From contig CAZXJJ010000004.1 in NCBI GenBank assembly GCA_964640995.1, forward strand, positions 1 through 64,000: a DNA stretch of 64,000 nt, in the 5' to 3' direction. The notes beneath the pieces are model-generated. The model did no database searches. It was given only the letters and a program-made list of their open reading frames with translations, and was not told the DNA's origin. The position numbers and the translations under genes are program-made. The stretch is from JAAYUH01 sp964640995 (lineage in GTDB: Bacteria; Caldisericota; Caldisericia; B22-G15). Shown here piece by piece: positions 35,068-43,287 of the stretch; the first letter of the stretch is position 1, and the number at the start of each line of letters is the position of its first letter.

Positions 35068-35967
35068 TTATATTAAACCTAAAGACAATAATATCTCTTT
35101 TATTTTATTGACCTTTTCTTCGCTATCTTCCAATAAGGGCACTCTAACCTTTTTACTAATTTGAAAACCTAAAAGATTTAATGCTATTTTTATTGCACTT
35201 GCAAAAGAAGTTGAATATTTATAGATTTCAAAAAGTTTCATGACTTTCTTTTGAGATTCAATAAAGTTCTCAAAATCTTTATTTTCAAAGTTTAAAACAA
35301 CTTCTTTTAAAAGATTTGGAGCAAAGTTAGAAAGAGCAACAATTCCTCCATCTCCACCAGAAAAAAGAGTTGGAGCAAGATAGAGTTCAACTCCAGTTAA
35401 AACAGAAAAATCTTCTCTTTTTTCTTTTATTGAAATTAGGTCTTTTACATAACTCAAACTATCAATTGTTGCTTTAACTCCCATAAGTCTCCCACATTCA
35501 AAAGCAATTTCTTTTATGATATCAACTGATAAAGAATAACCTGTACAAGATGGTATATTATAAATCAATAAATCAAGAGTTGAATTTTTTAAAATATAAT
35601 AAAAGAAATTTTTAATTCCATCTCTATCTGGAATAAGATAGTATGGTGGAGTTGAAACAATTGCATCAACTTTTAAATCTTCTGAAATCTTTATTAGTCT
35701 CTCAATATCTTTTATTGAAGTTGAAGTAATATGAGAGAAAATTTTTGCATTTTCTTTAAATATATCTTTAACAAATTTTAAAACTTCAACTCTTTCATCA
35801 ATTGATAGAGATGTAAATTCTCCAGTTGTTGCATTAACAAAAAATCCATCAACTTTATTTTTTAAAAATAAAAGTAATACCTCAAATCCTTTAAAATCAA
35901 TTTCACCTTTTTCATCAAATGGAGTAATAAGAGGAGTGATAATTCCACTATACTTTCCTTTTTTCAT
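35068..35967 (-). CDS. DapA-family class I aldolase (dihydrodipicolinate synthase-like)
   Basis: 299 aa TIM-barrel lyase. ATTGEFTSLS matches the GTTGE phosphate/pyruvate site, YNIPSCTGY contains the catalytic Tyr, and the Schiff-base Lys is in GVKATIDS. Lysine biosynthesis (DapA) or another pyruvate aldolase such as a ketodeoxygluconate or N-acetylneuraminate type enzyme are all possible, and KATIDS is not the usual KDSSGD of DapA. Isolated from other lysine genes. AAGGAGGT precedes ATG; TATAAT at 35986-35991 is the likely -10. Confidence 0.8.
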   Translation of the reverse strand: MKKGKYSGIITPLITPFDEKGEIDFKGFEVLLLFLKNKVDGFFVNATTGEFTSLSIDERVEVLKFVKDIFKENAKIFSHITSTSIKDIERLIKISEDLKVDAIVSTPPYYLIPDRDGIKNFFYYILKNSTLDLLIYNIPSCTGYSLSVDIIKEIAFECGRLMGVKATIDSLSYVKDLISIKEKREDFSVLTGVELYLAPTLFSGGDGGIVALSNFAPNLLKEVVLNFENKDFENFIESQKKVMKLFEIYKYSTSFASAIKIALNLLGFQISKKVRVPLLEDSEEKVNKIKEILLSLGLI

Positions 35968-36033
35968 ATTTTACCTCCTTATCTAATTATAAGGTAAAAT
36001 TAAATTAGAAAAAATTTCAAGGAGGAGATATTT

Positions 36034-37170
36034 ATGAATGATTTGAGATTTCAAGAATTAAATACTATCAAAGAGGATACAGGAATTTCTCTTTACCTTT
36101 CAATAACTCCTTCAATTGGAAAAAAAGAGGTATTAAACATAACAAAAAAAATAATTGATGTAATAAAAGATGGTGTTAAAGAGGGAGATAAAGAGATTTT
36201 TGAAAAATCAAAAGAAAATTTATTTAATCATCTTGAGGGATTGAGAGTAAAAGGTAAGTCACTTTTTATCTTTTCATCTCCAAAAAACACATATGAATTT
36301 TTCTATGAATTTCCATTCAGAAATGAAATTTATTTTGGAAAACCAAATTTATATCAATTTTATTGGGCTCAAATAGAATATAAAGATTTTGGAGTAGTTA
36401 ATTTTACAGAAGAGAAATTTTCTTTTTATAAAATCTCATTTTTCAAAGAGAAACTCATTTTTGAAGAAGAGCCAAAAGTTGACACATCAACTTGGAGAAG
36501 AAAACACATCATGCCTCCATCTGCTCCAAAAAGTGGTGTAAGCATCGGTGCAGCAGGTGGTGGAGATCTTAAAGATGCTTACGAAGAAAAGTATCTTTAC
36601 TATATTGAAAAATATTTGTCAGATTTCAAAGAAAAAGTGATAAAAGATTCAGATGATTTAAAAGTTATCTTTGTTAACTCTGATGCAGAAGAAAATATTG
36701 ATATGTTCTTAAACATACCTCCTCCATCTCAGAAATTCATAAAACTAAATGCACCATCAAATGCAACAATAAATGAAATAATTGAACTTGGAATCAGAAA
36801 AATAGAGGAGATAAATAAAAATGAAGAGAAAGAGACACTTAAAATTCTTTTTGATAGGGCAGCAACAAGTAATCTCGCAGGTGTTGGACTCTCTTCCACT
36901 TTAAAAGTTCTTCAAGATGGAAGAGTCAATAAATTAATTATTTCAGAAAATTTAAATAAATTTGTGTATGAATGTAAAAGTTGTGGTTATATCTATCAAG
37001 AAAGAGAATCTTGTCCTTCTTGTAATTCAAAAGGGCAAGAATTGAAAAATATAAGATTTCATATTTATGATTTGAGTAAAAAATATAAGAGTGAACTTTT
37101 TATTTTACATGGAAATGAAGCAAAAGAACTTGATTTGAATGATGGAATTGGTGCTCTTTGGAGATATTAA
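36034..37170 (+). CDS. Bacterial eRF1-like (baeRF family) protein with zinc ribbon
   Basis: 378 aa. The order N-terminal domain (ISLYLSITP), a central RNase-H-like domain with LKVIFVNSDAE and a C-terminal L7Ae-like domain (GRVNKLIISENL) carrying a zinc ribbon CKSCGYIYQERESCPSC matches the bacterial homologues of archaeo-eukaryotic release factor eRF1. The GGQ peptide-release motif is not seen; a Gly-rich IGAAGGGDLKDAYEEK segment lies in the equivalent linker. These proteins are proposed to act at stalled ribosomes; the role here is unproven. AAGGAGGAG precedes ATG. Divergent from the DapA-family gene. Confidence 0.65.
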   Translation: MNDLRFQELNTIKEDTGISLYLSITPSIGKKEVLNITKKIIDVIKDGVKEGDKEIFEKSKENLFNHLEGLRVKGKSLFIFSSPKNTYEFFYEFPFRNEIYFGKPNLYQFYWAQIEYKDFGVVNFTEEKFSFYKISFFKEKLIFEEEPKVDTSTWRRKHIMPPSAPKSGVSIGAAGGGDLKDAYEEKYLYYIEKYLSDFKEKVIKDSDDLKVIFVNSDAEENIDMFLNIPPPSQKFIKLNAPSNATINEIIELGIRKIEEINKNEEKETLKILFDRAATSNLAGVGLSSTLKVLQDGRVNKLIISENLNKFVYECKSCGYIYQERESCPSCNSKGQELKNIRFHIYDLSKKYKSELFILHGNEAKELDLNDGIGALWRY

Positions 37171-37197
37171 AGTGTGTAAAATTTACTCAACAAATAT

Positions 37198-37404
37198 TCA
37201 TAGAAAATAGAGGCGCTTTAATTCAACTTTTTTAATCTTCTCTTCAATAATTTCATTTAGTTTTTCTTTATCTTCTTCTGAAAGATCATCTAAATTATCT
37301 TTTTCTGAATTGTAAAATAGGAATATTGAGAAAACTATTCCAACAATGAATGAGAGTATTCCAAGAAAAAGTATCAAAATCAAAACAACTAAAGGCAATT
37401 TCAT
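37198..37404 (-). CDS. Small single-span membrane protein
   Basis: 68 aa: one long membrane helix (~4-30) and a charged C-terminal helix (DDLSEEDKEKLNEIIEEKI). Not recognised. Supported as a gene by a strong AGGAGGT ribosome site ahead of its ATG and by a coherent membrane/tail layout. Lies alone between the eRF1-like gene (convergent) and the DUF996 gene (divergent). Confidence 0.6.
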   Translation of the reverse strand: MKLPLVVLILILFLGILSFIVGIVFSIFLFYNSEKDNLDDLSEEDKEKLNEIIEEKIKKVELKRLYFL

Positions 37405-37513
37405 CTTTACCTCCTGCTTTTTATATGCAAATTTTGTGCCAGAATTTTATTTGAGAAAATATGTAACAATATAGAATTTAAATTGTATAAATAGATGTAA
37501 AAGGAGGTAAGTT

Positions 37514-38167
37514 ATGGATTTAAAGCAAGAAAAGATCTTAGGAGGAATAGGCGCAGTTCTAACTCTATTTTTTATAATTCCTGTTTTTGGATGGATAATT
37601 TCATTAGTTGGATTAATTTTAACTTCAATTTCTATCAATGGACTAGGTGAAAAACTAAAAGAAAGATCTATTTTTACAAATTATCTAACATCAATAATCT
37701 TTTTCTTTTTATCTGGTTTTGTATTGTTAGGAACTTTTATTTTAACAATATCGAAAATTATCAAAAATTTGCCTGAAAAGTTTAATGGAAATTTCTTTGA
37801 TTTTGAATATAGATATGACTTATTCTCTGGAAGAAGATTTTTCAGAGGAGACCCAAATATGCTTCCAAAATTAAAAGAGTTCTTTCAAAATTTAGATGGG
37901 AAAATTTGGATTTTGCTTTTTATTCTTTTGATTGTTTGGATTTTACTGATTCTTGGTGGAATATTTAAAAAGGGAAGTTTTGATAAACTATCTGAAAAAA
38001 TTAAAATTGATGATTTTAAACTAAGTGGACTTCTTATCTTCCTTGGAACAATTCTTGTTCCTCTCTTTGGAGTTGGAGTAATATTAATAATAATTGGAAT
38101 TATATTTGAAATAATCTCTTTCTTTTCAATGAAAGATAAATTCGAACTTCCTGAAACTTCTTCTTGA
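37514..38167 (+). CDS. DUF996-like membrane protein
   Basis: 217 aa with four to five membrane helices: two near the N-terminus in a glycine-rich LGGIGAVLTLFFIIPVFGWI stretch, one at ~55-80, and two to three in the C-terminal half, with an extracytoplasmic or cytoplasmic charged loop between. The N-terminal pattern resembles DUF996, known mainly from archaea; function unknown. AAAGGAGGT precedes ATG. The -35 box of the tRNA-Ile promoter overlaps its stop codon. Confidence 0.6.
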   Translation: MDLKQEKILGGIGAVLTLFFIIPVFGWIISLVGLILTSISINGLGEKLKERSIFTNYLTSIIFFFLSGFVLLGTFILTISKIIKNLPEKFNGNFFDFEYRYDLFSGRRFFRGDPNMLPKLKEFFQNLDGKIWILLFILLIVWILLILGGIFKKGSFDKLSEKIKIDDFKLSGLLIFLGTILVPLFGVGVILIIIGIIFEIISFFSMKDKFELPETSS

Positions 38168-38191
38168 CAATTCAATAAAAACTCTTATAAT
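38164..38191 (+). promoter_or_regulatory. Consensus promoter of tRNA-Ile
   Basis: TTGACA (38164-38169), spacer 16, TATAAT (38186-38191), ten bases before the tRNA 5' end. All twelve positions match consensus; the -35 overlaps the upstream stop codon. Confidence 0.85.
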
Positions 38192-38201
38192 TGTTTTTAA
38201 A

Positions 38202-38278
38202 GGGCCTCTAGCTCAGTTGGTCAGAGCGCATCCCTGATAAGGATGAGGTCTCTGGTTCGAGTCCAGAGAGGCCCACCA
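38202..38278 (+). tRNA. tRNA-Ile (GAU)
   Basis: 77 nt cloverleaf: acceptor GGGCCTC/GAGGCCC, anticodon stem CATCC/GGATG with loop CTGATAA (anticodon GAT), T arm CTCTGGTTCGAGTCCAGAG, CCA encoded. Not associated with an rRNA operon here. Confidence 0.97.
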
Positions 38279-38292
38279 TCTTTTAAAATTTC

Positions 38293-39090
38293 CTATTTCA
38301 GCCTTTTAATCTCTTCTAATTTAGATTCTCTTTGAATTCCATCTGGAAATTCGATATACACTGTTCCTTTAAATGGAGATATTGAAAAAACTTTTCCCCT
38401 CTTTCCTTCAACTTCCACCTCTTCTTCTATCTCTGGATAACCTTTTTCAAGTTCTTCATAGATACATAATTCATAATAAAGGCAACATTTGAGTCTTCCA
38501 CAAATTCCAGAAATTTTATGTGGATTAACATTCAAACTCTGCTTTCTTGCCATTTCAAGTGTTATTGTTTTAAACTCTGTTAAAAATCTTGAACAACAAA
38601 GTTCTCTTCCACAATCTCCTATTCCACCAACAATTTTAACTTCATCTCTTGGACCAATTTGCCATAGTTCTATTCTTGTTTTAAAAGTTGAAGCAAGGTC
38701 TCTAACTAAATTTCTAAAATCAACTCTTCCATCTGCTGTGAAATAAAATGTCAGTTTCTTTCTATCAAGAGAGTAATGTGCAAGAACAAGGTTCATCTGA
38801 AGCCCATGTTTTTGAACCTTCATTTTACAAATTTCAAATGCTTTATTTTCATCTCTCATATTTTCTCTTAATTTTCTCTCATCATCATTTGTGAAAACTC
38901 TTATAAATTTACAAAGAGCTTCCTTTTTTTCTTCAGATTCAAAAATAGGGCTTCTTACCTCTCCAACTTCTTCTACTTTATCTCTCACAATAACAACCTT
39001 ATCATACTTATTTAGATTTATCTCTTCATTAACTTCACATAGATATATTTTTTTATCAAGGTGAATAAGTTTCACATAAATGTATCTCAT
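38293..39090 (-). CDS. ricT: PSP1-domain protein RicT/YaaT
   Basis: 265 aa. The PSP1 C-terminal domain holds the Cys pattern GGIGDCGRELCC and GICGRLKCCLYY, which in Bacillus RicT takes part in iron-sulfur cluster binding of the RicAFT complex that promotes RNase Y-dependent mRNA maturation. RicA and RicF are not present here. The gene follows holB with an ATGA overlap, the same holB-ricT neighbourhood as in Bacillus. Confidence 0.9.
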   Translation of the reverse strand: MRYIYVKLIHLDKKIYLCEVNEEINLNKYDKVVIVRDKVEEVGEVRSPIFESEEKKEALCKFIRVFTNDDERKLRENMRDENKAFEICKMKVQKHGLQMNLVLAHYSLDRKKLTFYFTADGRVDFRNLVRDLASTFKTRIELWQIGPRDEVKIVGGIGDCGRELCCSRFLTEFKTITLEMARKQSLNVNPHKISGICGRLKCCLYYELCIYEELEKGYPEIEEEVEVEGKRGKVFSISPFKGTVYIEFPDGIQRESKLEEIKRLK

Positions 39091-40019
39091 ACATATAAAC
39101 CTCCAGTCAACTCAATTGTATCTAAAAGAAGTTTTCTTAAAATTAAGTTTAGATTTATATTATATTGTAAATTTTTCTCAAATTCAATCAAAAGTTCTCC
39201 AATTTTTATTAAAGAGTCTAAATCTAAAACAACTTGTGCATCATAAATATCTTTCAGAAAATCTATATTTATTATTTGTGATTCATCTCTTGACCTTTTT
39301 ATTGTTATCATATCCTTTATTATCTCTTCAAATAAAATTATTGTTTCATCTAATTTCTCTATTTTTAATAATTCGCTTAAAATGAGAATATAATTCAGGT
39401 CTCTTTTAAGAAAACTTAAAAAACTCTCGATTAATTTTCTTCTTTTAATTAACTCTTTTTCATCAAGATAAATAAGTGCTCTTTTTAAACTTCCATCTGA
39501 AATTCTTGAAATAAGATCTATCGTCTCAGTGTCTTCAACTTTATCTTTTAAAAACTCTTTTATCTCTTCTCTTTTAAGTGGTGAAAAGTGAATTTTAAAA
39601 CACCTTGATAAAATTGTTTCTTGAATCATATCTGAAAGATGAGTTATTAAAATAAAAATTGTTCTTTTTGGTGGCTCTTCAAGAATTTTTAAGAAACTGT
39701 TTGAAGCATCAATTGTTAAAAGATGAGCATCATTTATAATGTTTACTCTAAAATTCCTTTCTGGATTAAGATAACTCAACTCTTTTAATTTTCTTATTTC
39801 ATCAATTCCAATGCTTTTATCTTTTTCAATAATACATGTATCTTTTGAAAAATCACTGTCATTAAGTTCATTAAGGTAATTTGAAAAAAGTTTTGCACAG
39901 AGAAATTTTCCAATACCTTCTTTTCCAAAAAATAAAAATGTGTGAGGAACTTTTTTCTCCTCAACTATTCTTTTTAATATTCTTTTTGGTATATCTTGGC
40001 CTATAACTTTCTCAAACAC
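39087..40019 (-). CDS. holB: DNA polymerase III delta' subunit-like clamp-loader ATPase
   Basis: 310 aa AAA+ protein. Walker A FFGKEGIGKF, the DASNSFLKILEEPP block and the ILSRCF arginine-finger segment are typical of clamp-loader delta'/DnaX proteins. The Cys-rich zinc module usual between Walker A and B is absent, only a shortened linker remains. Starts with GTG, overlaps the unknown upstream gene by eight bases and ricT by four. Confidence 0.88.
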   Translation of the reverse strand: MFEKVIGQDIPKRILKRIVEEKKVPHTFLFFGKEGIGKFLCAKLFSNYLNELNDSDFSKDTCIIEKDKSIGIDEIRKLKELSYLNPERNFRVNIINDAHLLTIDASNSFLKILEEPPKRTIFILITHLSDMIQETILSRCFKIHFSPLKREEIKEFLKDKVEDTETIDLISRISDGSLKRALIYLDEKELIKRRKLIESFLSFLKRDLNYILILSELLKIEKLDETIILFEEIIKDMITIKRSRDESQIINIDFLKDIYDAQVVLDLDSLIKIGELLIEFEKNLQYNINLNLILRKLLLDTIELTGGLYV

Positions 40020-41076
40020 TCTTAAGTTTATTTATAACATATTCATAAACTTTATAGTTTGATTCTCTTTCAAATGCAATTTCAAATTCAGGAGGAGAAC
40101 CTCCTTCAATAAATATTAAATGTGCTTCAAGTGAAGTTATGTTATATTTTTCATTTATCTCAAGAAAATATCTCTGAGATGAATCAGGATAATCTTTTGT
40201 TGGATTTGAGATAAGATAAATGAATTTAAAAACTTCTTCTTTACTTACTTTTATAATTCCACTCTCTTCAATTTTCTTTGCAAGTTCTAAATCTTGCTCT
40301 TTAAATTTCAAAGAAAATTTATCCAAAGTATCAATTGCATCTGCAAGATAAACTCCGAGTGCGAAAGATTTTGAATAGAGTTTTCCTCCAAACAAAACTG
40401 CAAGGTCATCAGAAACTCCAATTCCTTTTTTGTGTCTAATATATTGAAACCTTATTGATGGATGACCAAGAAAAATTGAGTAATTATTTTCATCATAATC
40501 TATTATAAGACCAATTTTTTTATAATAGGGAATTTTATCTTCATTATCTTCATGTGCAAGATATTCACCATCAATATCTAAATTTTCTAAAACTGAAAAA
40601 TCAACAAGATATGGTTTACCACCACCAACATTAATTCCATAAATTTTTTCTGCCTCTTTTCTTGTTTCAAAATCATCCATTAGTCCAGCAAGATAAAGAC
40701 CTAAAAGAACATCCTTTGCATCAATTTCTATTTCATTGAAAATTGGCACTCTTAATATTGGCTCGTTCTTTTTATTTTGAAGTCTAAATAACTTTTCACC
40801 ATTTATGACTCTATCAACAAATTCATATATTTCATCAATTAAACTTTGTCTTGCAGATCTAATTGCATAAGCATCAAATCCTAATGCAAAAACAATATCA
40901 TTCATTGTTGTATCAACAAATTTTTTTCCAGAAAATTCACCATGTCCATTGTGAGCATGACCTTCAATTGTTTGTATTAAAATTAAATCTGAAACCTCTT
41001 TTGAAGTCCTTAACCGAACTTTTTCTTTTAAACTTTCAAAATCCTTTATTATTAAGTTAAAAGGTGGGATTTTCAT
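40012..41076 (-). CDS. Unknown conserved-looking protein between rex and holB
   Basis: 354 aa, soluble, no signal peptide or membrane helix. Not recognised. Visible features: a His/Gly stretch EGHAHNGHGEFSGKKF (~38-53), RSARQSLIDEIYEFV (~73-87), a VGGGKPYLVDF loop (~150) and GHPSIRFQYIRHKKG (~205). The gene is translationally coupled to rex (ATGA) and overlaps holB, so its expression should follow the NADH/NAD ratio. No function is proposed. Confidence 0.7.
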   Translation of the reverse strand: MKIPPFNLIIKDFESLKEKVRLRTSKEVSDLILIQTIEGHAHNGHGEFSGKKFVDTTMNDIVFALGFDAYAIRSARQSLIDEIYEFVDRVINGEKLFRLQNKKNEPILRVPIFNEIEIDAKDVLLGLYLAGLMDDFETRKEAEKIYGINVGGGKPYLVDFSVLENLDIDGEYLAHEDNEDKIPYYKKIGLIIDYDENNYSIFLGHPSIRFQYIRHKKGIGVSDDLAVLFGGKLYSKSFALGVYLADAIDTLDKFSLKFKEQDLELAKKIEESGIIKVSKEEVFKFIYLISNPTKDYPDSSQRYFLEINEKYNITSLEAHLIFIEGGSPPEFEIAFERESNYKVYEYVINKLKSV

Positions 41077-41714
41077 TGATTTTTGGTTTTGTACAAAAGT
41101 TTATAAAAACTTACACCAATATGTTCATATTCAACAATTGTTCCCTTAGGAACTTTTAAAATTGTTGGAGAAAAATTCCAAATTGAACTTATTCCGCATT
41201 GAACATAGATATCAACAATTCCTTGTGCTTCTCTTGGTGGAACACAAATAACTCCAATCTTAACCTTTTTATTTTCTTCAAGATAATCTTTTAAATACCT
41301 AACATCTCTTACAAAAATTCCTCTAATGAGTTTACCTATTTTATTAGGATTGTTATCAAAAAATGAGTCAAAGATAATTTTACTCTTTTTAAAAGAGTCA
41401 TAACCTGCAACTGCTTGACCTAAACTTCCTGCACCGACAATTACTGCATGAGTTATTGAGTTTAATTTAAAAATTTTTTTAAGTGCAGTCTTAAGTTTAG
41501 GAACTTCATATCCAATTTTTGCTTTACCTTCTATCTCTCTGAAATATAAAAAATCTTGTCTTACAGTTGATGGAGAAACTCCTGCTAACTTTCCCAACTC
41601 TTCACTTGAAATGAACCTTTTTTTAACAGGAAGAGTAATTAATATTTCATAGTATATTGCTAACCTCTCAAGTGTTTTGTTTGATATTTTTCTCTCTTTC
41701 TTTATGTTTTTCAT
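41073..41714 (-). CDS. rex: Redox-sensing transcriptional repressor Rex
   Basis: 213 aa. N-terminal winged helix with the recognition region GVSPSTVRQDFLYFRE, then a Rossmann domain HAVIVGAGSLGQAVAGY that binds NADH; domain-swap C-terminal helix at the end. Rex represses fermentation and respiration genes when NADH is low. First gene of a four-gene unit (rex, unknown, holB, ricT). Its promoter leaves only about eight bases before ATG, so the message is probably leaderless. Confidence 0.95.
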   Translation of the reverse strand: MKNIKKERKISNKTLERLAIYYEILITLPVKKRFISSEELGKLAGVSPSTVRQDFLYFREIEGKAKIGYEVPKLKTALKKIFKLNSITHAVIVGAGSLGQAVAGYDSFKKSKIIFDSFFDNNPNKIGKLIRGIFVRDVRYLKDYLEENKKVKIGVICVPPREAQGIVDIYVQCGISSIWNFSPTILKVPKGTIVEYEHIGVSFYKLLYKTKNQ

Positions 41715-41722
41715 TTAACAAT

Positions 41723-41751
41723 ATAATAATTTAAGATTTAAATTTTGTCAA
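41723..41751 (-). promoter_or_regulatory. Promoter of rex, leaderless
   Basis: TTGACA (41746-41751), spacer 17, TATTAT (41723-41728) on the minus strand; the -10 ends eight bases before ATG 41714. The same 73-base interval holds the nfo promoter in the opposite direction. Confidence 0.7.
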
Positions 41752-41772
41752 CTTTATACAGAATTTTTAAAT

Positions 41773-41781
41773 TGTTATAAT
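41773..41781 (+). promoter_or_regulatory. Extended -10 promoter of nfo, leaderless
   Basis: TG-T-TATAAT (TATAAT at 41776-41781), six bases before ATG 41788. No ribosome site and no convincing -35 box. Confidence 0.65.
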
Positions 41782-41787
41782 TGATTT

Positions 41788-42633
41788 ATGGGACTTCTTG
41801 GTGCACATGTGTCAATTGCTGGTGGAGTAAAAAATGCTCCTTTAAATGGAGAAAAAATAGGTTGTGATGCAATTCAAATTTTCACAAAAAATCAAAGACA
41901 GTGGAATGCAAAAGAGTATAGTGAAGAAGAGATAAAAGAGTATTTTGAAAATTTAAAGAAAACAAAAATAAAAAAAGTCTGTGCTCATTCTTCCTATCTA
42001 ATAAATCTTGCTTCTCCTAATCAAGAGATTTATAAAAAATCTATTGATGCACTGATTGATGACCTTAAAAGATGTGAAATGCTAAAAATTCCATTTGATG
42101 TTATTCATCCAGGTTCACATCTTGGAGAAGGAATTGAAAAAGGAATTGAAAGAATAATTAAAGGAATAGATAAAGTTTTTAATAAAGTTAAAAATACAGG
42201 AATTGCACTTGAAACAGTTGCAGGACAAGGATCTAATATTGGTTTTAAATTTGAGCAGTTGAGAGATATTATAAATGGAGTAAAAGAAAAAGAGAGAGTT
42301 TTTGTTTGTTTTGATACAGCACATGCTTTTGAATCTGGTTATGATATAAGAACTGAAAAAGGCTTTAAGAAAGTTTTAGATGAGTTTGACAAAATAATTG
42401 GAATCGAAAAACTTGTTGTGTTTCACTTAAATGATTCTAAAACAGAATGTGGCTCAAATGTTGATAGACATGAAAATATTGGAAAAGGAGTTTTAGGTCT
42501 TGAGCCATTTAAATTTTTAGTTAACTCAAAAGATTTTGAGGAACACCAAATGATACTTGAAACTCCAGGTGGAGATGATATGTATATAGAAGACCTCAAA
42601 ACTCTAAACTTACTAAGAAGTTTAATTAAATGA
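41788..42633 (+). CDS. nfo: Endonuclease IV
   Basis: AP endonuclease of base-excision repair, a TIM barrel with three zinc ions. Metal-ligand regions visible: GAHVSIAGGV, FTKNQRQWN, VCAHSSYLINLASP, HPGSH, ALETVAGQG, CFDTAHAFESGYDI, FHLNDSK, DRHENIGKG and ILETPGGD. 281 aa. Starts almost at the transcription start. Its stop overlaps the ATG of a disrupted nuclease gene. Confidence 0.96.
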   Translation: MGLLGAHVSIAGGVKNAPLNGEKIGCDAIQIFTKNQRQWNAKEYSEEEIKEYFENLKKTKIKKVCAHSSYLINLASPNQEIYKKSIDALIDDLKRCEMLKIPFDVIHPGSHLGEGIEKGIERIIKGIDKVFNKVKNTGIALETVAGQGSNIGFKFEQLRDIINGVKEKERVFVCFDTAHAFESGYDIRTEKGFKKVLDEFDKIIGIEKLVVFHLNDSKTECGSNVDRHENIGKGVLGLEPFKFLVNSKDFEEHQMILETPGGDDMYIEDLKTLNLLRSLIK

Positions 42634-43113
42634 AAAGAGGGTTAAATAGAGAGGAAATAATAAAATTAATAGAGATCATTAAAAAAAGTATTTAAATACT
42701 TAGAAAATTTAAAAAGAAAAGGAAAACTGCTAAATATATACAATTTTCAAAAATGCCTCCTATTTTAAGTGAATCAATTGTATTATTTTTATTAAATAAA
42801 AACCGTCTTTTTTAGAAAAAATTAAAAAAAGCGATGTTAAAAAGATTAGGTTTTGGTGGTAATGTTAGCGATATGGTTGTTGAATTGAAAAATTCAAAAA
42901 AGATTAAAATTGAAGTTAAAGCAACTGGCAAAAGTGCATTTGAATTTTTTAGTGATAAAGATATTAAGGCAGATTATTTAATTTGGTTACACTTTGAAGA
43001 TTCAATATTTTAAAAAACCTATTAAAATCACAATTTAAAAATTATATGAAATTGTTAATAAGGATTTGTTTATTTATAATTTAGATATTCAAAATTTTAA
43101 ATTGATAAAATAA
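42630..43113 (+). pseudogene. Remnant of a PD-(D/E)XK-like nuclease gene
   Basis: One frame runs from ATG 42630 (overlapping the nfo stop as ATGA) to TAA 43011 with only two internal stops, TAA at 42693 and TAG at 42813. It reads MKRGLNREEIIKLIEIIKKS, then KYIQFSKMPPILSESIVL, then MLKRLGFGGNVSDMVVELKN, IKIEVKATGKSAFEFFSD and KDIKADYLIWLHFEDS. Asp followed after some fifteen residues by E-V-K fits a restriction-endonuclease-like active site. A further piece in a shifted frame (YEIVNKDLFIYNLDIQNFKL) ends at 43113. Fills the otherwise gene-free 42634-43164 interval; nothing else is seen there. Confidence 0.7.
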
Positions 43114-43164
43114 AAAACATAAAATTTTAAATTACAAATAATATTATTGACCTAATTTACTTAA

Positions 43165-43193
43165 TTGACAAGGTGTGTAAATTTATCTATAAT
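43165..43193 (+). promoter_or_regulatory. Consensus promoter of tRNA-Met and downstream gene
   Basis: TTGACA (43165-43170), spacer 17, TATAAT (43188-43193): perfect consensus, nine bases before the tRNA 5' end. Confidence 0.88.
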
Positions 43194-43202
43194 ATTATTA
43201 GT

Positions 43203-43277
43203 GGGCTCGTAGCTCAACGGCAGAGCGGGTGGCTCATAACCACTAGGTTCTAGGTTCGAATCCTAGCGAGCCCACCA
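43203..43277 (+). tRNA. tRNA with CAU anticodon (Met, or Ile2 if modified)
   Basis: 75 nt cloverleaf: acceptor GGGCTCG/CGAGCCC, anticodon stem GGTGG/CCACT region with loop CTCATAA (anticodon CAT), T arm CTAGGTTCGAATCCTAG, CCA encoded. The fully paired 1-72 position rules out initiator tRNA; elongator Met versus lysidine-modified Ile cannot be settled by eye. The next gene begins ten bases after the CCA. Confidence 0.93.
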
Positions 43278-43287
43278 TGAGGTATTA

